From contig NC_135554.1 in NCBI RefSeq assembly GCF_964340395.1, forward strand, positions 8,498,975-8,562,974: a stretch of DNA of 64,000 bases, read 5' to 3'. A model generated the notes under the pieces. The model ran no database searches, had not been told where the DNA came from, and was given only the letters and a program-made list of their open reading frames with translations. The stretch is from Glandiceps talaboti (lineage: Eukaryota; Hemichordata; Enteropneusta; Spengelidae). The translations under genes and the position numbers were made by a program. Below are positions 13,101 to 28,856 of this stretch, in pieces; the stretch's first letter is position 1; each line of letters starts with the position of its first letter.

Positions 13101-14318
13101 ACTACTGCACCATTCAGTATGCAGCTATTGTATATTCGATGGTAGTTTGAAAGATCTAGTCATTGATTCACTTACAGTATATACAACCACTCATTATTCC
13201 ACTCATTGTGTAGCATATTACATAAGTGAAAACAACAATGGATCATTCACACTACTTCAGTGGTGAAATGAACAAGTTTACAAACATACCAGTATCATAT
13301 AGATCTCTAATTTGTGCAATAAAACTATTATCTTGACTGTTGGAACTAACATCATCTGAGTTATCAATGCAAACATAATCTTCTTTGTGAAACTGTTCCT
13401 TGGTCCCATGACTTCCTTTCAGTATGAAAGATCTGTTGGGAAAAAATGCAATGTTACAACAAACTACTACTAGTATACCATTTGCTGATAGCGTGAAATT
13501 ATTTAATTCTGCGATCAATTCCATAATATTATATTGCACTTGGTGTCAATATATTGAAAACGCTAGCACTCTACATTCAATAATAACTTTAATTTAAACT
13601 CGAGTACCCAGGGAAACTCTACAGTGTTCAGTAGGGTCAAAGTTAGCATCATATGGATTTGATTGATATGATAATTTGCTCATCCCATGAGCAAATTTCT
13701 AAATTTAATGTCAGGAATGAACAAAACAAATTAATTATAATTATTACAGGATTCCATGAGATGCAATGAGATTGGCAACATTCACATACAATGATACATT
13801 TGTCGATATTCATTTAATCATTCAGTGTGTGTGTGTGTGTGGGGGGGGGGGGGTCTACGACCTCCACTGTCTATGGATATTATGAATTCACAGGAATACA
13901 ACATACTGACATTTATGACAACTTCATCCATCAGTTTGCCCCGGTCGTTAATAAACTGTACTAGTCCTGCTTGCAGACTGATTAAAAGCGTGCACCGTCT
14001 GCAAACACGACTAAGTCCGGGGACTAAGTCTCTACACATTCATTTGTCATGTTACACATATGCTAGACAGAAGCAAGAAGAAGAAAAAAACTTGCAGGTC
14101 AAGCTATTTGAACTTTCTGAAAACGTAATGCATTTACTTTTATCAAATTTTATACTACCTATAAATATGGTGTAGTTTGACATACAACTTTACATTTAAA
14201 TCACCTACTCGAAATGGTGGACATGGTCTTTTCGTCTGTCTTTTGAACGTTTCCAGTCTCCGAACCACTCAGCAGTGAACGTTTCTTCACTACGAAAGTA
14301 TCTGCTCTTCTTTGACAT
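1106..14318 (-). CDS. ORC1: Origin recognition complex subunit 1 (14 coding exons)
   Basis: This is the AAA+ ATPase subunit of the nuclear origin recognition complex, which loads MCM2-7 at replication origins. Exons on the minus strand: 14318-14209, 13432-13290, 12824-12652, 12167-11786, 10439-9538, 9223-9000, 8063-7892, 7574-7467, 6676-6527, 5650-5531, 3877-3708, 2635-2548, 1668-1632, 1266-1106. They total 2940 bp (979 aa plus stop) and all joins keep phase. A BAH domain spans about residues 38-190. Residues 200-600 are basic/acidic and disordered, with long Asp runs. AAA+ follows from about 605: Walker A GVPGTGKT at 651-658, Walker B LLVDE ending at 738, sensor-1 [10 protein letters not shown] around 770. 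The winged-helix C-terminus ends in [16 protein letters not shown]. The start is MSKKSRY at 14318; an in-frame ATG at 14414 is less likely because the extra residues match nothing in the family. Human ORC1 is 861 aa, so the linker is longer here. Head-to-head with PRPF38A. Confidence 0.97.
1437..1540. repeat. (TG)n microsatellite in the last ORC1 intron
   Basis: An interrupted (TG)n tract lies between the 37-bp ORC1 exon (1668-1632) and the terminal exon. The His/Thr-rich open frames here are translations of the repeat and are not genes. Confidence 0.85.
1921..2270. repeat. Minisatellite, seven copies of a 48-51 bp unit
   Basis: Seven head-to-tail copies begin tacagagcagacactg. The first three are 48 bp (starts 1921, 1969, 2017) and later ones are 50-51 bp. 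The array lies in an ORC1 intron between exons 2635-2548 and 1668-1632. It runs directly into about 2270-2310, which contains aaaccttgtaatcagtctca. That edge and one unit recur on the opposite strand at about 46490-46570, so the array grew from an internal segment of a dispersed element. The Cys/Leu-rich frames across it are artefacts of the repeat. Confidence 0.9.
3173..3312. repeat. Foldback (hairpin) element, arms about 60 bp
   Basis: The sequence reads into itself. The outer ends acaataatgtacgccctccc and gggagggcgtacattattgt are exact reverse complements. The arms continue inward through ccataatgg/ccattatgg blocks and an aaactttg/caaagttt pair to a GC-rich loop around 3236-3250. It sits in an ORC1 intron. 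No protein is encoded, so it is probably a non-autonomous foldback or MITE-type element. Confidence 0.85.
4640..5275. repeat. Dispersed repeat of three degenerate ~145-bp units with (CAGA)n end
   Basis: Three related segments are visible around 4905, 5044 and 5190. Each reads roughly ccaccaaatttc...caatctg.ccag.agtttt.ga. The block ends in a (CA)/(CAGA) microsatellite at about 5237-5273. It lies in the ORC1 intron between exons 5650-5531 and 3877-3708. The microsatellite-ended structure suggests a transposon-derived repeat; I do not recognise the family. Confidence 0.6.
5840..6000. repeat. (TTTA)n-headed repeat, probable retroelement 3' end (minus strand)
   Basis: A run of ttta units at about 5845-5872 is followed by non-repetitive AT-rich sequence. 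That layout is typical of the simple-repeat tail of a non-LTR retrotransposon inserted on the minus strand. It lies within an ORC1 intron. No RT motif is seen. Confidence 0.3.
6262..6545. repeat. 87-88 bp tandem array containing an ORC1 exon end and its splice donor
   Basis: The junction acttaccagtctactggata recurs at 6346, 6433 and 6521, spacing 87 and 88 bp, and a more decayed fourth unit lies around 6262-6345. The copy at 6521-6540 is the real 3' end of ORC1 exon 9 (6676-6527, coding ...[10 protein letters not shown], then gtaagt). The others lie in the following intron. Each carries a degenerate version of about 45 bp of exon sequence plus an intact gtaagt-type donor. Confidence 0.9.
6795..7170. 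mobile_element. MITE-like element with terminal inverted repeats (copy A)
   Basis: The left end contains ttggtgtttcactcatgg and the right end contains agtgaaacaccaaaccaaca in inverted orientation. The interior (about 6955-7080) matches, on the opposite strand, segments at about 24940-25060 and 27515-27620 around cagtgggatgtaraagta and gcagccattaaaatcat. No transposase is present, so it is a non-autonomous DNA-transposon-type repeat in an ORC1 intron. TIRs and the three-copy interior are seen directly; class is inferred. Confidence 0.7.
10885..11125. repeat. Direct repeat of ~70 bp, period ~158 bp, LTR-like
   Basis: Two copies of a block reading gcagaagtgcag.....ggccag....ctacacaaga....acttttgtgtgta begin near 10889 and 11047. 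The second is followed by gttgcagaataaag, which looks like a poly(A)-signal end. It lies in the ORC1 intron between exons 12167-11786 and 10439-9538. It could be a tandemly duplicated LTR fragment, but no coding evidence supports that. Confidence 0.4.
12236..12445 (-). pseudogene. Decayed partial copy of ORC1 exon 5 inside ORC1 intron 3
   Basis: On the plus strand, acccttctctttgatttgag and later atttagtaccaaaactca occur here and also inside the large ORC1 exon (about 9890-10030), in the same order and orientation. The intervening sequence is alignable but has lost frame. It is a partial duplication of the disordered-region exon, separated from its parent by exon 4. It has drifted and is presumably non-coding. 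Confidence 0.8.
12441..12610. repeat. (TGG)n-rich imperfect microsatellite
   Basis: An imperfect tggtgg/tggtag/tggtta repeat follows the exon-5 ghost copy and ends about 40 bp from the splice donor of ORC1 exon 12824-12652. No gene is present. Confidence 0.85.
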
Positions 14319-14707
14319 TTTGGGTCTTGAGATGACACCTTGATGCAAAAAAATGTGGGTTACGAAGAGACCAATGAGAAACTTTGACGTTACTTGCACT
14401 GCACTAGACCACAATGAATGGAGTCAGCAGACGGCGAGAACAAACTTTGAAAGTCGTGGTCAACGTGATGCATTGTGGGATGGGGATACCCCTCACGTGA
14501 CTGAACCCCGGGAAACATCACATCCGTATTTGAGTGCTTTATAGCGCTATAAATGAGTTACGAACGGTACCAGATGGCACTTAAGAAAGCAGTTGCGTAT
14601 TAAAAAAGAATCGTTTTCAATTACAACAAGGTAGAAGTAAAACAGAGGATCAAAGGAGAATGGTCATTTGAGGTCAGAGGTTTTACATCCGGGAAAGCAT
14701 TCTCAAA
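14319..14707. promoter_or_regulatory. Bidirectional ORC1 / PRPF38A promoter
   Basis: 389 bp separate the divergent start codons, so the 5' UTRs and both promoters must lie here unless further 5' exons exist. Visible elements: a CACGTG E-box at 14494-14499; gatgcattgtgggatg around 14467-14482, similar to the ZNF143/THAP11 core read on the minus strand; and a perfect 16-bp palindrome tttatagcgctataaa at 14538-14553 that offers a TATA-like tataaa in both directions. CpGs are more frequent than in flanking introns. Motif functions are inferred from family consensus. Confidence 0.75.
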
Positions 14708-20737
<6,030 letters not shown>

Positions 20738-21024
20738 ATACTTTTCCTGTCTTTTTTGTATTTTCATGTTTCATTTCATTCAAAGTGACATTCCAGTCTG
20801 GACAGTATTCAAAAGACTTTAAAGTACTGAACACGTAATATTCTCTCAGACTTTCTTGTCCAGTAGAAGCGCAGTCTCTTCCTTTATCAGCCAGGGGCTC
20901 CTTTAGCCAACCAAGCACCTTTGTGCTGTATAAAAGACAATTGGTAGAGTTTAATACATGTCACTACAGCTAAATGCAGTCAAACCTGTCAACTGTAATT
21001 TTGCTATTATTAGAATATTAAAAC

Positions 21025-21030
21025 AATAAA
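21025..21030 (+). terminator. PRPF38A poly(A) signal AATAAA
   Basis: AATAAA lies 288 nt after the PRPF38A stop codon (20735-20737), in an AT-rich 3' UTR followed by A-rich sequence. It is the first canonical signal downstream. Confidence 0.6.
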
Positions 21031-21049
21031 TATGTAAAAATCATTACAG

Positions 21050-22250
21050 ATATTAATACTATGTATGTTCATCATGGAAGCACTGAAATTCAGACACAAG
21101 TTCTCTTCACACTTTCAAATGAACGCACAGTAATACTTGTCTTCAGATTTTTTTCTAATGAACGTTAAATTATGTTATGCTAAGAGAACCCCATGACACG
21201 CGAGTGACAGGGTGGGTACTTGTGGTATTTACAGTCTGACAGTGCTTGCAGTGTTTTCTGCTACATATTTCCAGACACAGCTAGTGAAAACACGATCGCA
21301 GATAGATGAAATACTTTGAGGACGCCACACTGGCACTTGTCTCATGGCGTTATGTTCTATTACTGTTGGTTAATTATGATTACAAAGCTATTTTTTCTAT
21401 CATTTCTTGTAACTCACAAGGACATATTTTTCTGTAGATGATTTAGAAGTCTTTCAACTTCTGGAGAGTAAAACAATAATCGATGTTGGATGTGCACCTA
21501 CAGCTCATTCTGACTCCAGAATTGCAGCTCTGACTGTACAACGTCATCCATGAAGGATGAACAGGCAAAGCAATGGGTCCACAGATTTGCTCACCACATC
21601 CTCTCCAACAGTAGTATCTACAGTACCTACCACGTCTACAGTTCCAACCAGATCTATGTTGCCCTCCGAGCATACGTCGATCATGTCTATAGCAATTGTC
21701 AGCTTTAGGGAGATGTTATTTACAACCGGGGAGGGAATGGGGGAATGACAACAATTGGGCATGTGATGAGGGGAACTGAAAATTTTGTCCTGAAGGGGTC
21801 TTGAAATTAAACCTCAGGGGAACAAAGGAGAAGCTGATTTCGTCCTAACTGAATGCTTTAGTAAGTCACCCACCATCTTAAATTTGCATCGCGAGACTTC
21901 TCTACAATCATGTGTGAGAACAGATATTATTCAAATCTAGCCAATAACTGACGGCTGTACACTTTGAGATGGAATTTTAGGTACAGTGCATATTCTCATG
22001 TCACCGAGAGCATTTAGTGTTTGCATAATTGTTTCGATAGGGTAGGGACAATAGACAGACTGATAGATTTGGCAAAAGGTCCATACCCATATGTACAGAA
22101 GTGGGTTCATGGGGTGATTTGAAAACTTCAATTATTTTACTTAGAAAAAGTGTTGCGACGTAGAGTGATAAACTTCACTTTTCAAAAATTCACAAGGCAT
22201 CAACTAAAGCAGATAGGACAAAACCAGCTTCATCTTTGTTCTCAGTTATA
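21050..22250. other. Intergenic between convergent PRPF38A and the receptor gene
   Basis: I see no supported gene. Short open frames around 21440-21760 on both strands overlap each other and have no recognisable motif or flanking splice sites. No repeat structure stands out. Confidence 0.5.
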
Positions 22251-22259
22251 ATGTGAATG

Positions 22260-22438
22260 TGAACACACACACACACAGACACACACACAACAAAGAAAAT
22301 AAACACAAACACGCATACATATACACACACATCAATCAATCAATCAAAGAGATTTATATAGCGCCAAACTCCACACATACATACATACATACATACATAC
22401 ATACATACATACATACACACACACATACATACATACAT

Positions 22439-22469
<31 letters not shown>

Positions 22470-22503
22470 TACATACATACATACATACATACATACATAC
22501 ATA
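22260..22503. repeat. (AC)n and (ACAT)n microsatellite with LINE-type tail
   Basis: An (AC)n stretch is followed by atcaatcaatcaatcaaagagatttatatagcgcc at about 22330-22365 (a minus-strand retroelement tail, two abutting blocks), then about 130 bp of (ACAT)n/(AC)n. All reading frames across it are repeat translations. Confidence 0.9.
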
Positions 22504-23114
22504 AATGTGTGTTTGACATGCGTGTTGACATGAATCAAAATATTCAGGGATTAGTGAACTTTTTTTATTTGTTCAAATTTGTTCATACATTTCTTTGTAG
22601 ATATGAACCTGAAATTTATACGAAACAGACACTCTATTCAAGTTCCATATCAATATTGTTAGACATCACTTTCTAGTGGTAATCACTTTATCTAAACCTA
22701 TAATGACAATAAATGTAAGCAAAATATATAGATAAAGTTCTAGATGTTTACCTAATGATGCTAATTTATTATTATTTAAAGTATTTAAATATTTACATCA
22801 CTAAACAGAACATATGCAACACTGGTACGCGCGCATATTATAGTGCAATACAGAACATATATCTGCATACCTGCATGCAAATGATATGTTAATGAAAGGG
22901 CGGTCGTTCCTCACACACGAAATCGGGTGATGCAAACAGTGTGATTTTTATGGAAATTTTAATAACAGAATCCTACGCAGTGTGAGTACAAATGTGGGTA
23001 CTATGGGGGTATTCACACTCGTGTTTGCTGGTTTCTTTTTTAACTGTACTTTCACTTGCTATGTTTGTGCAAATACCCCGAGTACACCCCCACTTGAACT
23101 CATGCGTCATAGCA

Positions 23115-24115
23115 TGGGTTCTGTCAAATCTGATTAAAGTCTGATGTGGTTGAAAGCAGCTAGATGTCTTTATTTACCTCTGTCAATTTCCCATCGTTTT
23201 GTGTCGTTTGCTTTGCTCCAGGTGATAGCCGCCTTCCCACATCTGACCTTGTGTAATAGAAAATCTCGTTCATATCTCGCGCTTTTGAGAGGTTTCTTCA
23301 ACGAATCAGCACGCTTCCTTTTTGAAGGAAGGCGGCGATCACCCGAATCAAAACAAACGACACAACACGATGGAAATAGAGGTAAATAAAGACATGTGAA
23401 ACGCTGTTGATCGGCTTACTGTGCAGTTTATCGTTATTTAATGTTCAAACGGGGAAGTACTCACTCGCACTGCTGTTCCAAATCGTCAGTCTGTTCCATT
23501 TAAGACTATAACGTTGAATTAGCCGACCAACTAGTTTCTTCTCAAACCATCTCTTCTACGAGGTACCGTACCGACTTGGATTGTGTTGAGTAGAACTCAC
23601 AACGAAACATACGTATCTGGTTCAACGAACGCCAAGCTAACCACTTGGTTGATTTTATTACACCACCAATCTCCGTCTCCGCCTCTCCTCTCGAGATGGG
23701 CTAAAAACCCAACTTAAATACATTTCAAAGTTTACACAAAATCTCTATTCTTAGAGTATGACGTATTCTTAAGTCTTATGATGAAAGACATCATCCGAGA
23801 TCTAATATCCAATCACCTTCTCTAGATTAGTAATACAAGTTCATATCTCAAAGACCATAAAATAGTCATGTCATAATAAAAGTTGTTGACAGTTCAATTG
23901 TACCTGGTACGAAATAGCGATGTTGAGATGTCAAGGACCTATGCTGTTACGCAACGGAATGTCACTGTATGTACAAAGTTTTAATGCTTTTTGACTTCAA
24001 TTTAGAGTTCATGATGAAAATTTACCAAAATATCCTGAATGGACATAATTTAGATTTGTGACTCGTAACACATGTAGCCGCTTTCACCACATCAGATTTT
24101 AATCAGATTGGGTTC
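23115..24115. mobile_element. ~1-kb element with nested inverted repeats
   Basis: Outer pair: gattaaagtctgatgtggtt at about 23132-23151 is matched in inverted orientation by ccacatcagattttaatc at about 24088-24105, with gggttctgt outside both. Inner pair: gtctttatttacctct at about 23167-23182 through gccgccttccc is matched in inverted orientation by ggaaggcggcgatcaccc to agaggtaaataaagac ending near 23394. No transposase is seen. It is probably a MITE carrying a second foldback. It lies beyond the poly(A) signal of the receptor gene. Confidence 0.65.
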
Positions 24116-24232
24116 TGTTCTACTATTGAGGAGAATTTTTACATTACGGGATTACGACGTCAAAGTTATAAAGAGCACAGATCTAATTTGTTGAATGATT
24201 TTGATAAATGTTCGATGTTAATAATAATATGC

Positions 24233-24238
24233 TTTATT
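24233..24238 (-). terminator. Candidate poly(A) signal of the receptor gene
   Basis: Minus-strand AATAAA about 390 nt past the TAG at 24630-24632. It would end the mRNA if the two kinase-like exons are the last ones. A retroelement tail is an alternative explanation for the AT-rich block beside it. Confidence 0.35.
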
Positions 24239-24629
24239 CAGAGTACCGTGGCCACCGGCCTAACGTACAGAAAGCAAATCGTGAATGTAGAGGTTTGCTG
24301 TGACAAACAACACTGGCACATACAAATTCACATAATTATAGAAAATAAAAACAATACGAATCTATAATACTTCGGCGTAAACGGAAAGCTAAAAATACAA
24401 ACTTTGCTAAATTGTTCTGAGTATGAACATGATTTGTTCTCATCAAAGAATGAAATCTAAGTTGTGAAAATGTTCCATACATATAATGCTAATGTTATGT
24501 AGTAGTGAAATCGTTAAAAGGTCAAAGGTCAGTCTCATCCCCAATGCAAATGAATTGAGATATATAATATATTACAATTTGATTTAAAAGAGTGAATACC
24601 TAATCGAATATGAGATGGAAAATCACTTC

Positions 24630-25822
24630 CTATCGCTCTAAGGCTAATTTAAGGAGTCTAGAAACCAGGCGGCCGTACGCCTGTATATCTTTGCTGTATG
24701 GTAGTAGTTTCATCGACTCATTGTGTGTATACCTTGAACGTTGTAGATCAGCTAGGTAGGCATGGCTGACACTTCCCTAATAGGAAGAAAAACACAAAAA
24801 TGTATATATATGTTGTTGATTAGTGATGTAATTCTTGTAAAGATTTCATGAATATAAGTACGTAAGTGTCGTAAGGCTTTGTCTGTCCGGGAATGGAACA
24901 TTTACTTACACACACTCAAACAACTTCTACTGCAAACAAAATACATTCATAGGTACAGTGCACAGTGGGGATGTAGAAGTAATTAAGTTGATATGTTGAT
25001 TGTCAGCTAAAAAGATAAATAATTGAAGCCATTAAAATCATTAATTCCAAGTGTAATGTTTTAATTAGAAGCTTATTTTTACTGCATTTTATTATTAGTC
25101 TAGAGTTGATATATGTCTACCACTGACGCACTGTGTCAAAAACAGAATGTCCCATGAGTGAAATATATACCAAACCAACATAATTTCTGCTGTAAAATTG
25201 GCCTGTTAAAGAGGTTATTCGGCCAAGGTAATGTTACAGTACATTTAGAGATTGAATGTAATTTGTATCGTGATTAAAACAATGACAAATATTAAGGGTA
25301 TATTTTTTATATAAAATATATTTCACAACAAAAGCCAAAACGTATAGGTTATGCACCGCGTACCGGCAATGTCTGGCAAAACAAATATCTTGAATGATTG
25401 GTGAACATAAACCACGAGTATTTTTATTAGTCACATACAATTGAACAGCTGTCAGCAAAGTTCATCTAAGTTTTGTAATTCAGGTAAAAGTATATGGTGT
25501 GATTAAGTAATTATGCTGAATGGTTTTTATAAAATCCTGTGCTACAATATCAAAATGGTAGATTAACTGATGTGTGTTGACTATGAACTTACTTCCTCTA
25601 CGTTGAGTGTAATGAGAATAACCTTCTCACTTACACGTCCATGAATAAGTTTTCTAGAGTGTAAAAAGTCCAAGGCCTTGGCTATGTCATATGCTATGAC
25701 ATAAATATCATCAATTGGCCATGGTCTAGTCATCGAGTCAATACGTGCTGATAATGGTAGGTAATTTGTTGTCGCAACCGCTATGATTTGACTGGTGGGC
25801 ATCTCTTCATAAACTAGAGAAG
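24630..25822 (-). CDS. Receptor exons 36-37: kinase-like (pseudokinase) C-terminal region
   Basis: Exon 36 (25822-25593) and exon 37 (24776-24630) join in phase 0. They encode hinge-like sequence (YLPLSARI), a helix-E signature [20 protein letters not shown], a beta segment, then [11 protein letters not shown] and [17 protein letters not shown] before a stop. These align by pattern with kinase subdomains VIb-IX. HRD is replaced by HGR and DFG by ADL. The Gly loop and VAIK lysine (N-lobe) are not found between here and the 7TM exon. The end (LLKLALER, stop) is short for a full C-lobe. Exon 36 begins in the phase that the 7TM exon's donor at 26275 requires. Kinase homology is fairly sure; catalytic activity is unlikely. 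Membership of the receptor gene is inferred from phase, strand and 450-bp spacing. Confidence 0.7.
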
Positions 25823-25971
25823 CTAGAAATACAGAGAAGTGTATATTATATAAGTTTCGGTCCATGTCAGGCTGTGTATAATATTATTTTCAATCGGTTT
25901 GACGATTCGTGTCATTGTTATATTGACTGACCAAAAGAAAATAATAAAATCCATTCTTCAAGAGGTACAGG

Positions 25972-26002
<31 letters not shown>

Positions 26003-26085
26003 AGAGCCACTGAGTGACAACAGGACCTTCGAGACGAGAGTGACAGGGCCCTCCCCCTCCGTCCCTCCCTCTCTCTCCCTCTCTC

Positions 26086-26178
<93 letters not shown>

Positions 26179-28405
26179 ATGTATGTATGTATGTATGTAT
26201 GTATGTATGTATGTATGTATGTATGTATGTATGTATAAATATATAATCTGCAAAATAAGCCAATGGTGCGCTAACCTGTTTGGCCCTGGCTGTCTATTCC
26301 ACTACAGGAGTACTTTGAGTTCAGCGTACGTGTGCTTAAATTTAAAGATGATACTTTCTTGATATTAATGACGGATATTGTGTACAAAATAGGATTCACT
26401 GCAGAATTAACTGGTAATATGAAGACAGCTGTCCAAGCATAAACAATACCTGGAATTGTGACTGTATTCGTCAATGCCAATATACCCATGACTGTAATCG
26501 GCACCCAACAACAAAAGTCTGTTAATACAATCAGTGTCATGCGTTTGGCGATGGTTGTTGCCTCTTTGGCATGATTACGTGACCTTATACCAGGTGCTCT
26601 TCTTGTTCGCCGTACAGCGATATACATCATAATATAACAGACAAATATAACAATAAACGATAGAAAATTCACACCCAAGAAAACTGTGACAGAAAATTCC
26701 CATCCAGGTGTCTTTTCATTTGTAAGGTGTAATGAAAGGCAAACTGCCGAACGGCCATAGAAATTGTCTCCAAAGTATTGTATACCGACCAATGGTAGAA
26801 AGCTTACCACGGACACAACGACCCAACCAACAAGGATCAAACGCACGCAAGTTTTAAGTCTCAGTCGGATTAATTTGAACGGGAAAACGATAATCAGAAA
26901 ACGATCAAGGGTCATCACCGTTAACGTGAAGACAGACACTTCACTTGATAAAGTGGACAGGAAACCAGCAAAGCTACACAGGTAACTACTCCGCCAGAAG
27001 TCATCATATTGGATGTACACCCCTCGATAGTACACGTCTGCCAATGCAATCATTATCATATAAACACCCATCCATAAATCTGCGACAGCCAAGTTCCAGA
27101 TAAGAAAACTGGACACTTTGGAGAGATCCTTATCTTTTATCCGCCATATTATTACAAAGATATTGCCAAGTAAAGCTAAGAGCCCTAGAATCCATATAAA
27201 CGCCCGCTGAATCTTGTTTGCCATGAGGTCTTCGCATGAAGAAAATACATCTGCATCTGGTGTACAAATGTCCACTTGCCGAAACTTTCTGACAAGACAG
27301 CAATACTTGTAAGCGTCTGTGTATCTGATTAACAAGAAATGATAAACATTATTTAAAATAATGTTTTTCTTAGCTATTTATTTTACCCATGTATATGATA
27401 TTTGTTTTGAGATTCCACATTACTCAAAATACAGCATTACAGGATTATTGATATTACTACTATTATACTCGTAGTGATCAATAAACTTACAGTTAAATAA
27501 TGTTTGTGTGCTGTGCACACTGCGCGGGGATGTAGAAGTAGTCAAGTTGATTTGTTGATTATCAGCTAAAAGATAAACAATTAATTGCAGCCATTAAAAT
27601 CATTAAGTCTAATGTGTAATGTTTTCATTAGAAGCCTGTTTTAATGCACTGTAAGAGAATAGCAATGCTTATCGCTGTTCAATGTGATTGGGCAAAGTAT
27701 CCTGCTGTTTTTGTTGTGTCTGTGATATTGTTAGTCTAGAGGTCATGTCACGTGAGTGATACACCAAACCAACACAATTTCCACTGTTACTGTAATAACT
27801 GGTCACACAAAGAGTTACCTAAAGGGTATCGTGATATCGATACACTCTAGGATCCGAAGTTATACATTTGAGGAAATAACATGCACAACAACATTTACTG
27901 ATCAATATCATCGGAGGGGACTATATGTATAAGGAACTTACACCTGTTCTAAATGCACCAGTGGCCGGAACAGTACAGCTGAGTTTACGGTGAACGTATT
28001 GCCAGTCAAGTCCCTAGAATAATATAAACGGAGTTACTGTCTTGGAATTAGTGACGTCTAACAGCTTGAAAACAGAGTCAGGTGTGCAAATCTTTAGAAA
28101 TAATGTAATATTGCAACCTTGTTCGAAAATGCCTATGGAAATTGCAACATGAACTGTCTATCATGTAACAGCATTTGATATATAAATAAACAAGCTATCA
28201 TACCGGTTATTATTTTTTTACACTGTTATTTTACAGTAACAATATTCCATTAAAACCATTTGCAGATAAAACTTCACATTAAGATTATTCGGAGTTTTAC
28301 TTACAGTATCTGTAGGTTGTTAAGCCCCTCAAAGGCACCATCTTCTATTTCTAAGATCCCATTGTGTGACAAGTACCTTGGCCACATACAGAAATAAAGA
28401 GAATG

Positions 28406-28465
<60 letters not shown>

Positions 28466-28537
28466 TTGTAATAACAAACTATTACGCTCTGCCACTGCGG
28501 TATAGAGCACTGTCTTAGCAGATTGATACTCACCGAG

Positions 28538-28618
<81 letters not shown>

Positions 28619-28758
28619 TATAAGTGTCTTGCTGGAGAGAACAGTGCTCGATGCAAATATTAGTAGCAGAGCATTATAGAATTAATTCAAAAGAATAAGG
28701 ATGTAATAAGTCATTACTTAGAGTTTCACGCTTCGAGCGATCATCAGACAACTGCTAG

Positions 28759-28856
<98 letters not shown>

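Noticed and set aside
14319-14414. Upstream in-frame ATG extending ORC1 by 32 residues
   Set aside because: The extension is not BAH-like and would consume most of the promoter; the ATG at 14318 has a better context (aaaATGtc).
21440-21760. Overlapping short frames with Thr/Val-rich sequence
   Set aside because: Mutually overlapping on both strands, no homology pattern; could be 3' flank of either convergent gene.
22376-22503. CRISPR-like regular repeats
   Set aside because: Simple tetranucleotide (ACAT)n without unique spacers, in a eukaryotic genome; the same applies to the other arrays in the window.
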